A stretch of 64,000 bases of DNA from Mesostigma viride (taxonomy: Eukaryota; Streptophyta; Mesostigmatophyceae; Mesostigmatales; Mesostigmataceae). Of the stretch, positions 22,041 to 33,097 are shown piece after piece. Where the stretch lies: NCBI GenBank assembly GCA_009746045.1, contig RPFO01000026.1, forward strand, positions 69,501 to 133,500. Reading direction: 5' to 3'. A program made the position numbers and the translations under genes. Numbering within the stretch: position 1 is the first letter of the stretch; each line of letters starts with the position of its first letter. The notes beneath the pieces are model-generated. The model was not told the origin of the DNA. It did not search any database and was given only the letters and a program-made list of their open reading frames with translations.

Positions 22041-23412
22041 TTAGCCCGCTGGGGGCGTCCACATCTTGTGGTTGATCATCAGGTCCCCGCCCCTCCAGTA
22101 CACCTTGGGCTTCTGGGGGTCCTGCTTATGGCGGAGGTATTCCGGCCACAGGTCGCGTCGCTGCATGCTGTTGCTGAGCGGGGGTCAGGTCGTCATCCAG
22201 CGTCCAGGTGAGGTCGTGCAACCTCTTGCGACGAGAGAGGAACCGCTGCTTATCCTCAGGGGAGGGGAAGGTGAGCAGGACTGGTGGGGGAGCCGCCTTG
22301 TCCCGTGAGTGGGGAAGGCAGTGGCACCCACGCAGTTCTACCTCACCTACCAGGCCCATGAGGGTAAGAAGCTGGTTCTTGAGCTCGTCAGCAAGAGAGG
22401 TTGACGTCTCACCTGGCTTCTGGGGGAAGCGACGTAGCACCACACGGCACTCGCGGCGAGCGCGGTCGGTGACCTCCCGTTGCTGGGCCTGGCGGTGGTC
22501 CTCCAGCTCCTGGAGCTTCGTGGCGATGGCGTCGGTGGTGGAGGCGGTCGCTGACCGCAGCAGGTCCGCGTAGGAGAGCGGCGGGAGGTCACCAGCATCC
22601 TGCCGGGGTGGCTGGGATGCAATGGTGGCCGTCTGCTCCGCTATCTTGGGGACCTGTGTGGCCAGGGCCTCGGTGTGGGCGGTGATGGCCTCAAGCTTCT
22701 TCATGAGCACGCCGCACTTGCCCTCCACCTGGTTAAGGCGAGAGACAAGTGCAGCATGCGTTTCCGAAGCTTGCGCCGCGGTGTGCAGCGTCGTGAACTG
22801 GGGCTGGAGCTTGTGGACGACCTTGGTTTCCACATTGGAGACCCGGGCCTCCACCGTGTTGAGCGTCGTGTTCAGCGATGTCAGCTTCTCGGCCAACGGC
22901 CAGGTCACGTGCTCCTCCAGCACTGCGCGGATGTCATCCTTGCAGAGGGAGGGAGCCGAAGGGGCTGGCGGCTGTGCGGGGGCGGGGGCTGTGAGCGCTC
23001 TGCTGATGTCGGCGAGGCTGCGCTGGTAGTAGCTGGTCAAGATAAACAGGCGTTGGCGTGGTTCTTCATAAGTGTAGAGCCAGGACGTGTTGCGGTAGTC
23101 GATAGCCGCCCCCCCCTTCTGCTGCACGAAGAGCTTCCGTTCCTGTGTGAGGAACTGGAGGACCTCGACGACTTCCTGTGGCGACAGGTTCTGCCACTCG
23201 AGGAGGGAGAACCTGCTGTCGCCGGGCAAGAATAGGCTCCATTTGCGGCGGTCGTGGCATGGTTTCTTGGATTCAGGCGAGGCGCTTGGCGATGGGTTTG
23301 CTGGCGGTGGGTTGGCGTGCCCAGGCGGCTGGGCAAGAACGATGGCGAGCGGGTTGGGCTGGGAGCCGGTAAGCTCCTTTTCCAAACCCCGTTTTGCTTT
23401 TGGGGTCGTCAT
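22041..23412 (-). pseudogene. LINE ORF1-type RNA-binding protein, copy a
   Basis: A 428-codon frame (23412-22126) starts MTTPKAKRGLEK. It has a Pro-rich N-terminal part, an extended helical, Ala/Leu/Glu-rich region (about residues 170-300, including TLNTVEARVSNVETKV), and an RRM-like/C-terminal part with RRECRVVLRRFPQ, SPEDKQRFLSRRKRL and LDDDLTPAQQQ. That order (coiled coil, RRM-like, DLT motif) is the architecture of L1-clade ORF1p, the nucleic-acid chaperone of the LINE particle. One base near 22165 shifts the frame. The neighbouring frame then gives RDLWPEYLRHK...VYWRGGDLMIN and a stop at 22041-22043, conserved in copy b. No ORF2 is adjacent. Confidence 0.72.
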
Positions 23413-23856
23413 AGCTGCTTGTCACGTGATAACTTTGTCAATACTGCGTTTCAGCCGTAACCGATTATACTGGCGTGTACGTACGTCTGAATAAAGCGCA
23501 TCGAATGCAAGTGGTCTGACCGAATTGTGGCAGCTAAGCTAGACGGCACGGTTTACAGGATGCTCCGACAGGTCCTGAACGTAGGGTTTTCCAAGCGCCA
23601 GTCATTAGAGTCTTTGTATCAGGGCATGCCTCTGATTTCGGACGGCCTCTGATTTCCACGGCCTCTGATTTCCACGGCAATGATGGTGCATCATGCCGGG
23701 GCGCAACACTGTGGGTGCAATACAACCAGTGCAATACCATAGGTAGGCTGCATGACGCATAGCTTATGATACAAATGTGAGGTGGGCTCAAGACGTCGGC
23801 GCAAGCTGATGACCACAAGGTGCCAGGGCTAATTGGAGGCACTATAACGCTGTGCG
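23413..23856. other. Spacer between LINE ORF1 copies
   Basis: No gene. GGCCTCTGATTTC...ACGG is repeated three times at about 23628-23680. Confidence 0.5.
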
Positions 23857-24478
23857 CTAATATCGTTTCAAGTACTGTAATGCCTGAGCTATCCCATCAT
23901 CGATTGCCCCGAGCTCGACAACTAGCTGGAGTGCTCTATCCCGGGGAAGCCCGGGGGGGCTTCCACAGTTTCTTGTTGACATAAAGGTCCCCGCCCCGCC
24001 AGTACACTTGGGGCTTCTCGGGGTTGGTCTTGTGGCGGATGTAGTCGATCGGGCCACTGATCGCGGCGTTGCTGCTGCTGGGCTGGCGTCAGGTCGTCGT
24101 CAAGCGACCAGGAGGTGTCCACCACGCAAAAAGTCCACCACTTCTTGCGGCGAGAGAGGAACCGAACTCGGGCTGTGATGTCGCTGAAGGTGAGGACCAC
24201 TGGAGGGGGCCCAGCCTTGGCCTGTGGATGGGGCAGGCGGTAGGCGCCCTGCAGTGCCGCACCTGGCAGCTCCAATGCTCCATGCACACCAAGAGCTGTT
24301 TCTTCAGCTCGTCGAGAAGAGCCGGAGTCTGGGGTCCCCTCCGGCGGCATGTCGAAGCGCCTGAGGATGACCCGGCAGCGGCGACGGTCGCTGTCAGCGG
24401 CCTCGCGGCGCGTGTCTTCCAGCTCCTGGAGCTTGGTGGTGATGGCGGTCGTGGTAGAGGATGCCTGGCTTCGTACTT
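23857..24478 (-). pseudogene. LINE ORF1 fragment, copy b
   Basis: Homologous to the C-terminal half of copy a: LTFSDITARVRFLSRRKK, SLDDDLTPAQQQ and, in a second frame, YIRHK...VYWRGGDLYVNKK. At least two frameshifts are present and the coiled-coil part is missing beyond 24478. It lies in the same orientation as copy a, about 440 bp away. Both copies are more GC-rich than their surroundings. Confidence 0.7.
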
Positions 24479-24796
24479 ATTATCATGCAATTAAATTAAT
24501 TAATTAGGAACATAACTCCGTTGGGAGTGTATGTAGCACATATCCCAGAGAAAGGGCCGGCATATGGCTTTGAATACATTCTAAGCTACTTCCTGCAAGG
24601 GTGGGAATGTAAACAACACTTGCTCTAGTAGGTGCTTCAAGGGCACCTGCACCCCCCAGACGGAGTCTCAAGCAACATCCAGCTAAGGGGAGCCTGTCAT
24701 GGGAAGATCATGCATTAATTATTGTCGGCATAACGCAGAGGTGGTCAGAAACTGCCGGATCGAGTCACTTTGTTGCACACTTTTGGTGTCACTGCA

Positions 24797-25200
24797 CACT
24801 AGGAACTCAGAACTGAGATTTTTCTCAGTTTTTCTCAGTTTTCTCAGTTTTCTCAGTTTTCTCAGTTTTCTCAGTTTTCTCAGTTTTCTCAGTTTTCTCA
24901 GTTTTCTCAGTTTTCTCAGGCGGGCTGCCTGAGATTTCCTGAGATTTCGTGAGATTTCCTGAGATCAACTGAGAAAAATCTCAGTTTTCTCAGTAAAACT
25001 GAGAAAAACACCTGAGAAAACTGAGAAAAAACTGAGATCAGCCTGAGAAAGTCGCCCGGCCTGGCCTGAGATTTTTTTTTCTCAGGAACGAAATTTCTCA
25101 GGCGCCCGGTTTTTTCTCAGGCTGCTGCCTGAGAAAATCTGAGACGGAGAAAATCTGGGAAACTTATAAGGCCTGAGAAAAACTGAGAAACCTCATGCAT
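24797..25200 (+). mobile_element. Left end of a second CACTA-like element with CTCAG subterminal repeats
   Basis: CACTAGGAACTC at 24797-24808 is identical to the terminus of the element at 13160. Immediately inside are about ten TTTTCTCAG units, then more CTCAG/CTGAG words in both orientations to about 25200. The motif is CTCAG where the other element has CTCAC. I could not find the matching right terminus GAGTTCCTAGTG downstream, so the right border is unknown and the element may be truncated. Confidence 0.65.
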
Positions 25201-25366
25201 ACAGAGAAATCGCATTCACATCACGCAACCAGAAATCGCTTTGATTACAAATTATAATAATTTCTTGTGGAGTTGGAGTACAGCTCTTCAAGTTTAAGAA
25301 CATCAATTTCAGTCACTAGACGAGTTGCTACAATCTGCTTCAGCGTAGCTCACTCAGTTTTCCATA

Positions 25367-25850
25367 CTACGCCCTTACACTTCTCCTCGTTGGTGCAAGG
25401 TCGCCCCGGCTAGGTTCAGCCGGCCGCATTCTTGAGCTGCCTACCCCCTCTCCCCCTCTGCCCACGATTCCCCCGCGTAGGTTCAGTTCAGCCGCATACT
25501 CGCGGCCATCGCCACCACGGGCAGAATCAGCAGCATTTTCTGCTGCAGGCTGCCTCCTTCCTCTCCCCCTCCGTCCACGCTTCCCCCGTGCAGGTTCAGA
25601 CGCATTGTAGCTGCATGGGTCATCACTGTCGCTGCTAGGTGGAGCCACACCCTCTTGGCTACCATTATCACTGCCGCTGCAGATGGAGGAATCAGTTTCT
25701 GCTGCAGGTTGCTTACCGCCTTTATGGTTTCATGGGGAGCCGGACGGGAGGGCAGTGTTACGGTGTTGTGGGGGACCTCAGTGTGGGGGCGAGAGTGGTC
25801 CGTAGTCAGTGAGGGTGGGATGGATGGCGGCATGTGGATGTCTGTAATGC
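25367..25850 (-). CDS. Possible coding remnant with internal repeats
   Basis: A minus frame (25648-25367) encodes APPSSDSDDP...ARGKRGRRGRGRRQPAAENAADSARGGDG and ends SVRA at a stop at 25367. A second frame upstream (25833-25483) is open too. The underlying DNA consists of three degenerate ~125-bp repeats (CTGCAGG, GTTCAG, CCCCCTC blocks), so the open frames may be a by-product. It may belong to the CACTA-like element beginning at 24797. Function unknown. Confidence 0.25.
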
Positions 25851-25899
25851 CGGTATATTTGTGGGTGGGGTGGGCCGGGTATGGAGCAGGCAGGGGAGT

Positions 25900-27144
25900 T
25901 GGGCGAGGAAGGTACAGTCATTCATGCCTTAAGGGGACGGGACATGCCCAAATTTTTTGGCGCCAAAAAATTCGCGCCGGAACCGAAGGTCATAAATTTC
26001 ACGTGCACGGTGCGCGCACCCCTTGCGGAAGTGGCCATGGCGACTGCGTTCAGGCGAAACTACCACACTAGGGCAGGCGAAATGCAAAACTTTTACTCGA
26101 ATCTAAAAGACGATGAGTTTATGATGTTAATTTGTGGCGGAAATCAGCTGGTTTACAATATCGCTGTTGTTTTTTTATGCCATCGGCATGGGGGGTAATC
26201 TGAATTTTTTGGTCGCGCGGAATGAAATAGAATTCATGATAGCGGCTGTAAAATCGCGGTTTTGGGGGTTGTTCTGACCGTGAAGCAGGCGTTAATATCG
26301 GTTGCATCGAGTTCTAAACCGAGCTGGTGCTTTTTGCCAGATTTTCGGCCATTATCGGTAAGTAATTGTTCAGACCTGCGCAGTGCGTGTCTGACCTGTC
26401 CATGGAAGAACGGCTGTTGTTGCGCGCCTGGGCGAGGGATTGACGAGGGCGAGGTACAGGTTTGTCGCGAATGTTATCTGCTATCAGTGCTTTCTTCTAT
26501 GAGCTCATCGTTCGAGGTTTTTTGCGTTCTTTTTGGGCAGTTTCCGCCAGCTAGCTCGCCGTCGCTTGCCGTTGTGTTGTCGAATACCTGGCAGCTTTAG
26601 ATTGTTTTCGTTGATGTCGTGATCAGGGCCGCTTCAGTCGCAGCCTATAGCTCTTCGGGAAGGTATAAGGCATTTCATAAAACGTGTTCCGGCAAGGATG
26701 CTGTGCGTATGGACGCTTCTTGTTGTGTGAGAGTGACGCACCCTCTCTTCGCAGCGGCATCACAGCGCTCATGCGCTGAAGGGCCGCCAATGGTTTCTTT
26801 GCATTTTATCGTGCAGAGATGGAAGTGTTTTAGTGATGATGTTGGAGATATTGCATTTGTGTGACTGCATGTAGATAGCTGGCACCAATGGTTGTTTGAG
26901 CTTTCCTTTCTTATGATGATGTGACAAGACTACAATGTGCTGAGCCAACCATGGCTGACATGCATGACTGCATGCAAGCTATATATACCATGTTCCTACT
27001 TGGTTCCTTGCCCTCCATAGTCCCAGTTTGTCATCCATGCCGGGGAGGACAGTTTAGGAGGTGTTGTTGAGTTGAGTATGGTTGTCATCAACCTTACACT
27101 CTAACCTAGGAGAAACATAGGAAATGCTGCTTAGGCATGTTAGG
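25900..27144. other. No assignable gene
   Basis: Open frames up to 112 codons (26262-26600, 26619-26864) show no motif. GGCTGACATGCATGACTGCATGC-like AT/GC alternation lies at 26950-27000. The segment ends at the GCTAC target duplication of element 2 (27145-27149). Confidence 0.4.
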
Positions 27145-27149
27145 GCTAC

Positions 27150-27631
27150 AGTTAGTCTCCATGCTTTGCTGTAGACTAAGTCTCAAAGGCATTGTGAATA
27201 CAACGTATGAATAAGCCTTGTAAACCTACGTTGGTATGTGAATATAAATACCACGTGGGCTATGCAGATAGGAATGCTAGTCGAGTCGCATACGTTTCCC
27301 TAGATAGGTACTTTGGGTACTGGGGTACGTGACAGATGTCAGTACCCAGTATACGTAGTGTCCTGTCATTGGACGGTACTAGAGTATACTAGATAGGGAC
27401 CGTACTGCATCGTGCATTGATCTGTGATCACACGATGCAGTGACTAGACTGCTACCTGTCATCGTGCGGCCTCGGGCCAACGGTCTGCACCCAACGGTCA
27501 CTGGCGGCGCAGCCAGTGAGAGGAACGTTGATAAAGGGTAAACCTATTTTCTAATGAACCAAGCAATTCATTGCTCTCAGCACTCTGTGTTCTCAAGCAT
27601 TGTACCAAGTCGGTTCGTTCGTATTCTAACT
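27150..27631 (+). repeat. Element 2 5' LTR
   Basis: 482 bp, AGTTAGTCTCC...CTAACT. It contains inverted words such as CATCGTGCATTGATCTG / GATCACACGATGCAGTG. It is followed by TGAATTTTATCTGC, with no TGG-type primer site adjacent. Confidence 0.95.
27241..27250 (+). promoter_or_regulatory. TATA-like element in LTR
   Basis: AATATAAATA lies 91 bp from the LTR start, conserved in all four LTRs of the family (for example at 55424-55433). It is followed by CCACGTGG, an E-box-like palindrome. Inferred RNA polymerase II promoter of the element, with a short U3. Confidence 0.5.
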
Positions 27632-27650
27632 TGAATTTTATCTGCTACCA

Positions 27651-30483
27651 ATGGCTATCTCTAACAAGAATGTCGCTAAGAAGCTTAACTTCAACGAGGA
27701 TGATAACGGGCAGGATCGGCGGATGCCCAAAGACACCAATCAGAAGCCGGCTGGCGATGCGGCCATTTCAAAGAAAAAGAAGAAAAACAAAAAGAACAAC
27801 AATGTCTGCCAGGACGAGGGGACGGCGGCTGCAAGGCCGACCGACCTACCCCCCTCCCCTGAGAAGCCGGAGGACGAGACGGCTCCCCCCCGGGGGACCG
27901 GCTTACCCTCGACTCCGGCGGCTGCAACAGCCGAAACCACGGCTGGAGCAGCCATGGCTGCGGAGCCCTCGGCGGTCAACCCCACTGAGGCTCCCCAGTT
28001 CGGCCCTCCGTTGCCGACTATTCGGGAGCTCATGCCCCGTCAGACGGCTTCGGTGGCGCCGGACGGGGCGATCACGTTTCGCCCCGCCACGTCTGATCTT
28101 CGTGTTCCCTTCGCTCAGGGACACAATCACATCGAGCTTCAGCTTGGGCGACCTTCGTCCCTTCTTCGCAAGAAGAAGGAGATAGAAAGCATTAAGCTCG
28201 CGCGGGTGGTGCGTAGACCCGTGGAGCCCATCGGAGGACAACAAATGTCCGATGATGAGGTCTCCGATACTGCCAGTCTTCCCGACGGGGAGACTGAGAT
28301 AACCCTTACCCCAGCGCTCCTGGCGGTCGAGCAGGCCGCGCTGCATGGTGGCTAACGAAGAACGCCGAGCGAGGCAGCGAGACCGGGAGGTCCGTCGAGA
28401 GACGGCCTTTCGGCTCGCCGCTAAGCGGCAGGAATACGAGGAGGAGGCCGCCCGTCGCCTGGCAACCCACCAGGCGATGGCGGCGGCGTACCGCGATCGA
28501 GGCAACTCAGCGGCTACGCGACCTTCTCAAAAATGCTGATTATCCGATGGAATACTCGGATGGTCAAGACCTGGCCGAGCTTGCTCGGTCAGCCCATTTT
28601 AAAGCTATGTCCTCCCTAACCCAAGCCAGGGTAACGGAGGCCATCTTGGCCAAGCATGGGGTGGTAGCTGAAGCTGCCCCCCCGCTGGAAACCACCAAGA
28701 AACCCTCTCCTCCCCAACCCTTGCAGTACAAGGAGGGCCTGCTGGTCCTGGGCCAGAGGAAGGGAAAGAGCACGGACTGCCCTGTCCGGGATGCTCTGAT
28801 CATGGGAGACCCCCTCCCTGACATTCCTACGGATGAGGCGGCCTTTCAGGCTGCCCTCCGAGAACATGAGGTACGCAAGGAGATGAAAAGGCTCCTCAAG
28901 GAGGAGGCAGCGAGGAGAGCGGCGGCAGACACCCCTGCCCGCCCCTCCACCGCTGGGGCTGGACCCAGTGGGGTCAACCGGACCCCCCCGGCCTCCCCCC
29001 GGGCCACCACGGCCCCCCCTCCCCCTCCCCCACCACCCCAGGTTCGCCCTGTGGGTTGGGGCCCCCTCCCCACCCAGGGGGGGTGGCCAGGACCCCAGGA
29101 GGCCCTGGGGGGAGGTGCAGAGGTGCCCAGGGCACCCACCCAACCTGCTGAGGCCCCCCAAGGGCGGGGGATATCCAAGAACAGCTCGCCATTCTACAGG
29201 CTCAGCTGGCCTCGTTGCAAGACCAGCAGTTAACAGCTAACCAGCTGCAAACTGTCGAGGGCCTGCGCGCCCTGATGTCCCGGTATGAGCGGGGGACCAT
29301 CAACCTGGACCCCGCCCGCCTACAACAGGCAACCGACGTCTTCTTGAGGGCCAACCCCCCTCCCACAGGTGTGTATAACCCTCATAAAAAGGAATCCAAA
29401 ATCAATATTGCTGGTTTGCCTGAGGGTCACACCATTGAACAAGCCAAACAATTTGTCTTTGCTCTGGAGTATGGGATGGAAGGCCTAAACCTTAGGCATC
29501 AGTTTAAGGCTCTCAGGGCCTCATCCACCTTTCACCAATCATCTCCTGCCATTAGAGCATTGATTCAAACCTATCAGGAACGCACCCTGACACCTGAAGC
29601 AGCCATTGAACAGTGGCCTACCTTTATCACTGATCTGAAACAGCTAGTGCTTACCAATAACCACATGGAAGCAGTAGAACGTTTCAACTGGCTTGCTGCA
29701 TATAAGGTGAACAAGAATAACCTCTCTGGGGATGCAAAAACATACAGGGTAATGATAGAGAAAGACCTTGAGCTTCTCAAGCTCCAACCAAGGTATCTCA
29801 TCCACACCTGGCTAACAAAAGCTAATCTGCAACCCTCTGTCCTGGCTACCCTGCTTACAGGCCTCAAGTCCCTATGGGATAACTTCAGAGCTGCCATGCT
29901 CTATATCGAGGAGGCAGTGGACCCCCTGGGTACTGGCAACCCCCAGGCCCAGGACCCCAAGGTCCAGGGTGTCCAAGGCCACAAGCGCAAGGGGGGGGCC
30001 AGCCAGGGGGGGGCACCCAAGACCCACAAGTCCTCCCACCAAGGGGGCAGTGGCTCTCAGGGGCGTGGCAACACGTGGCACCGTGTGCCCCTGCATGGCA
30101 ACCCCAACAACAACAACAACAACAATAACAACAACAGGTCCCAGCAGGGCAATAACAACAACAGGTCCCAACAGGGCCAAAACAACAACAACAACAGGTC
30201 CCAGCAGGGCCATAACCACAACAACAATCGGTCCCAGCAGGGAAACAACAACAACAACAACAACAACAACCAACCTGGAAACCCTGGCATACGGCCGTGC
30301 CTGAGGTGCTTCCAGAGGGGGCATGACAGGAACCACTGCCCCAACAACGACTCCCTGCACACAGACGTGGATCTCTGCCCGGGTTGCTGGCACGCCCGTC
30401 ATCCCCTGGGACCTCCTGGCAGCCGGTGCAACAGGACTCGCTACCAAAAACAATGTGAGTTCTCTCCGCCTTGCTTACTCTGA
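27651..30483 (+). pseudogene. gag: Element 2 Gag, frameshifted
   Basis: Starts MAISNKNVAKKLNF at 27651. In order: a Lys/Asn-rich basic N-terminus, Pro/Ala-rich linkers, a charged helical region (REVRRETAFRLAAKRQ...ATQRLRDLLKNADY), a Pro-rich hinge, a coiled coil (QEQLAILQAQLASLQDQQL), a mostly helical capsid-like domain (29370-29940), basic Gly-rich sequence, Asn-rich repeats (NNNRSQQG), and a Cys-His cluster CLRCFQRGHDRNHC followed by CPGCWHARH. The frame changes at about 28345, 28500 and 29165, the last near a G run. The last part (29215-30483) is a single open frame. Such a Gag packages the element RNA. The pol start overlaps it in another frame. Confidence 0.82.
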
Positions 30484-32495
30484 TGAGGATGATGATCTCA
30501 TTACCATTGGGGATGGCAGCCAGGGCATAATTGATTTTGAGGCAGCAACCTTACTGTCCTCCCAACACCCTGTCCTGGAACCATACATCAAAGCACTAAC
30601 CCCTACTGTTGACAACTCCATAGATATCAAGGAGCTTGCTCATCAGCTGCACCTAGCCATGGGTCATGAAACAGTGGCTGAGGAACTGGCCAGACGGCTG
30701 GGGGGTATAGTAGCATGGGAAAACAACTCAGGAATGCAGTAAAACTGGCTAGACAACACTGTCAAGAATGTCAGTTCAATAGCCCCAAACCTCAAAAATG
30801 GCATACTGCAACTCCTTCCACCACTAGGGGCATGATAGTGGGGGATGTGATGCACATCAACAAAGATGTCCAACCCTACCTGATCCTAAAAGATTCATGG
30901 TCCAGGTTCACAGTAATGGAACCCCTACCTGGCATGTCTGCAGGGCAGCTACGTGTTGCACTCATGATTGCTTTACCCAGATTCTACCCAGTTGACAGAA
31001 TTTTGCTTGATCAACAATTTTCTTGTCTGACTGACCTGGAAGGGTGTGAAGCAATAGAGATTGCTGGGCTGGAAGATCATGAGGGTCAGGGGGTCATTGA
31101 AAGAACCATCAGATCTATCAAAACCCTACTAGCCAAAAATCCTTCCAAGGATGCTACTTCAGGGGTCTATTGTGACAGGGCACTCTGGTGTCATGAAATG
31201 TGCACCACCCTAAACATGAGACCTGTCTTGCATGCCAAGTGGGGTGAAGTAATCCCAGCAGGCCTGCAGGCAGGTGTCTATCCCCCAGAGGTGATAGCAC
31301 TGTACAACACTGCACGTGCACAAACCTCAGCAAAACTGGCAGAAAAAGATAAAACCCATCCCAAGCCAGTATTCCAAAAAGGTGATCAAGTTCTCTATTA
31401 CAAGGAAAACAGCTTTGGTAAGGTTGGAACTTGGCTAGGTCCAGTTACCATCCGTGGATTTACCAAAAACAGCAAGACCGTGGAGGTCAAGCACAATATC
31501 AATGGGAAGCGTCACAGGGTGAGCTGTCATAGAATTAAGAAGTATTATTCTCCCATGGCAGACGTGCCTGGGGAAGAGTCTTTAAGCATGGACTCACTAC
31601 TTCTATCTGGCAACTCCAGCATGCCCAGCAGTAGCCCTGAGCCACCAATTACTGCTGTTGACAGCACCACAGCACCCTCTGTGAACCCTTCCACCCTCAG
31701 TGAAGCCAGGCCCACTTCACAACCTGGGGATAGCTTAACCAGGCACGAGGTAGCTGGGTTGGAAGCATTAGCTCAGCCCCAAGGCACGAACCTGTCTGCC
31801 AACCCTCCCGCTCTGAGGTCAAGATTGGCAGTCGCCTTGCAAGCACTACACAGGTCACATAAGCAACAAGCTGCTGTGGCCGCAGGGCTGGCAAAAGTCT
31901 CAGCTGTGTGCACTAGTCAGGACCCCTGGACCCTGGCAATAGACACTCAGGCACAGGTCAGTGTGATCAGTGCACAAGCCATCCCTGGTCTTGAGATTGC
32001 ACCTTCATTTTGGGCACGGGTGCAGGATTTCTCAGGCCAAAGCTCACTGGATGTAGTGGGACAAGTGATGCTCCCTATACTTGGTATTCAGACACCCTTC
32101 CAGGTGGTGGAGGGGTACTCTGGTAACACCTTGTTGGGGGAACCTTTTGTATCCTATCCTGGGGTGCTTATCTCAGCTAATGAGCTCAGTGTCACAGGGG
32201 TGGGTGCAGTTCCTCTGGACCACTTTAAAATCCCTCTCTCCAGTATTGTCCCTGGTATGGATGCTGTCATCAAGGCAGTCAACACTCAGTATGCACCAGG
32301 GGAGATCCCTGATTTGGACAAGTTAGTGCATAGCCAGTTCCTCCATCCCTCAGCCTTTGGGCTGGGTAAGTGGGACATAGCCATGCACTCACCCCACCAA
32401 ATCTCCCACGTCATACAAGAATGCAAAACACAAAAAGGGTTTACCAAGTGGCTGATGGCCATTGTCCACCAAGCCAGGCAGGAATGGGTCCTGCC
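30484..32495 (+). CDS. pol: Element 2 Pol: integrase then protease (5' part, interrupted)
   Basis: Begins in the frame giving SLRLAYSDEDDDLITIGDG and HQLHLAMGHET. A TA excess near 30705 (GGGGGGTATAG against GGGGGGTAG in element 1) shifts to the frame open from 30715. Integrase: HHCC zinc (GHET...CQECQ), core Asp (GDVMHINKD), Asp (ILLDQQF), Glu (GQGVIERTIR), then an SH3-like tail (VLYYKENSFGKVGTWLGPV). A Ser/Thr/Pro linker follows, then a retropepsin-like domain: LAIDTQAQVSVIS with Asp codon 31942-31944, VVGQVMLPI and NTLLGEPF. The frame runs in phase through the 5-bp duplication CTGCC into the RT at 51292, so element 4 split one continuous reading frame. Integrase ahead of protease is not the usual copia order. 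Confidence 0.87.
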
Positions 32496-33079
32496 TGTTA
32501 CGTCCCAGCCCTTTTGGTCGGACGTAACAGTGGAATAAATTACTAAGGCTGTTTGGTCTATTGGACTTGGGTTTTATGGACCTTGGCTATTGTGTGAATT
32601 GGACTAGTTATTTGGTCCTAGGTTGTCCTTTTAGGGGCCGGTGCTGTGGCGCCGCGCCAGTTCTGAGTCCGTCAGTAGTTCTAGGCGTGGATCCTATAGT
32701 TGAGGGTCGATGTCGGCCCGGATCCTACGTGGAATGAGTGACTCGGATTGTTCTAGGGAAATTGGCGTGTATCTGCGCCGCAACCAACCTAGGTTAAATT
32801 GGTCCGAGGACGAGAGTCTCGTCCTCTTGGTTTAATGAATGATAAGTGCGAATACGCCTACACATTGAGCCCGGGGCAATTATCCATTTGTAATTGGTAT
32901 TGCTAGCCAATATAAGTGTGTACTAATTAGCTTGGCATCAAGCCGTGATGCCAGATATCTCACGACTCACGTCGTGAAGCGCAACCTACTTTAGGCTATC
33001 TTGAATTATTCCTAATTCCGGCAAGAAGGGTCTTTCGCTACGTAGCTCAGGCTAGGTGTGTCTGGGCAGGGACGTAACA
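32496..33079 (+). repeat. Element 4 5' LTR
   Basis: 584 bp, TGTTACG...CGTAACA. CCAATATAAGTG near 32908-32919 is a plausible TATA element. GACGAGAGTCTCGTC at about 32810-32824 is a short palindrome. Confidence 0.95.
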
Positions 33080-33080
33080 C

Positions 33081-33097
33081 TGGTTATCGGAGGAAAT
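33081..33097 (+). promoter_or_regulatory. Primer-binding site of element 4
   Basis: TGGTTATCGGAGGAAAT begins one base after the LTR, the expected place and TGG start for a site complementary to a tRNA 3' end. The tRNA was not identified. Confidence 0.6.

Noticed and set aside
22675-23235. 186-codon plus-strand ORF opposite the LINE ORF1
   Set aside because: Antisense shadow of GC-rich coding sequence. The minus strand has the recognisable coiled coil and DDLTPAQ motif.
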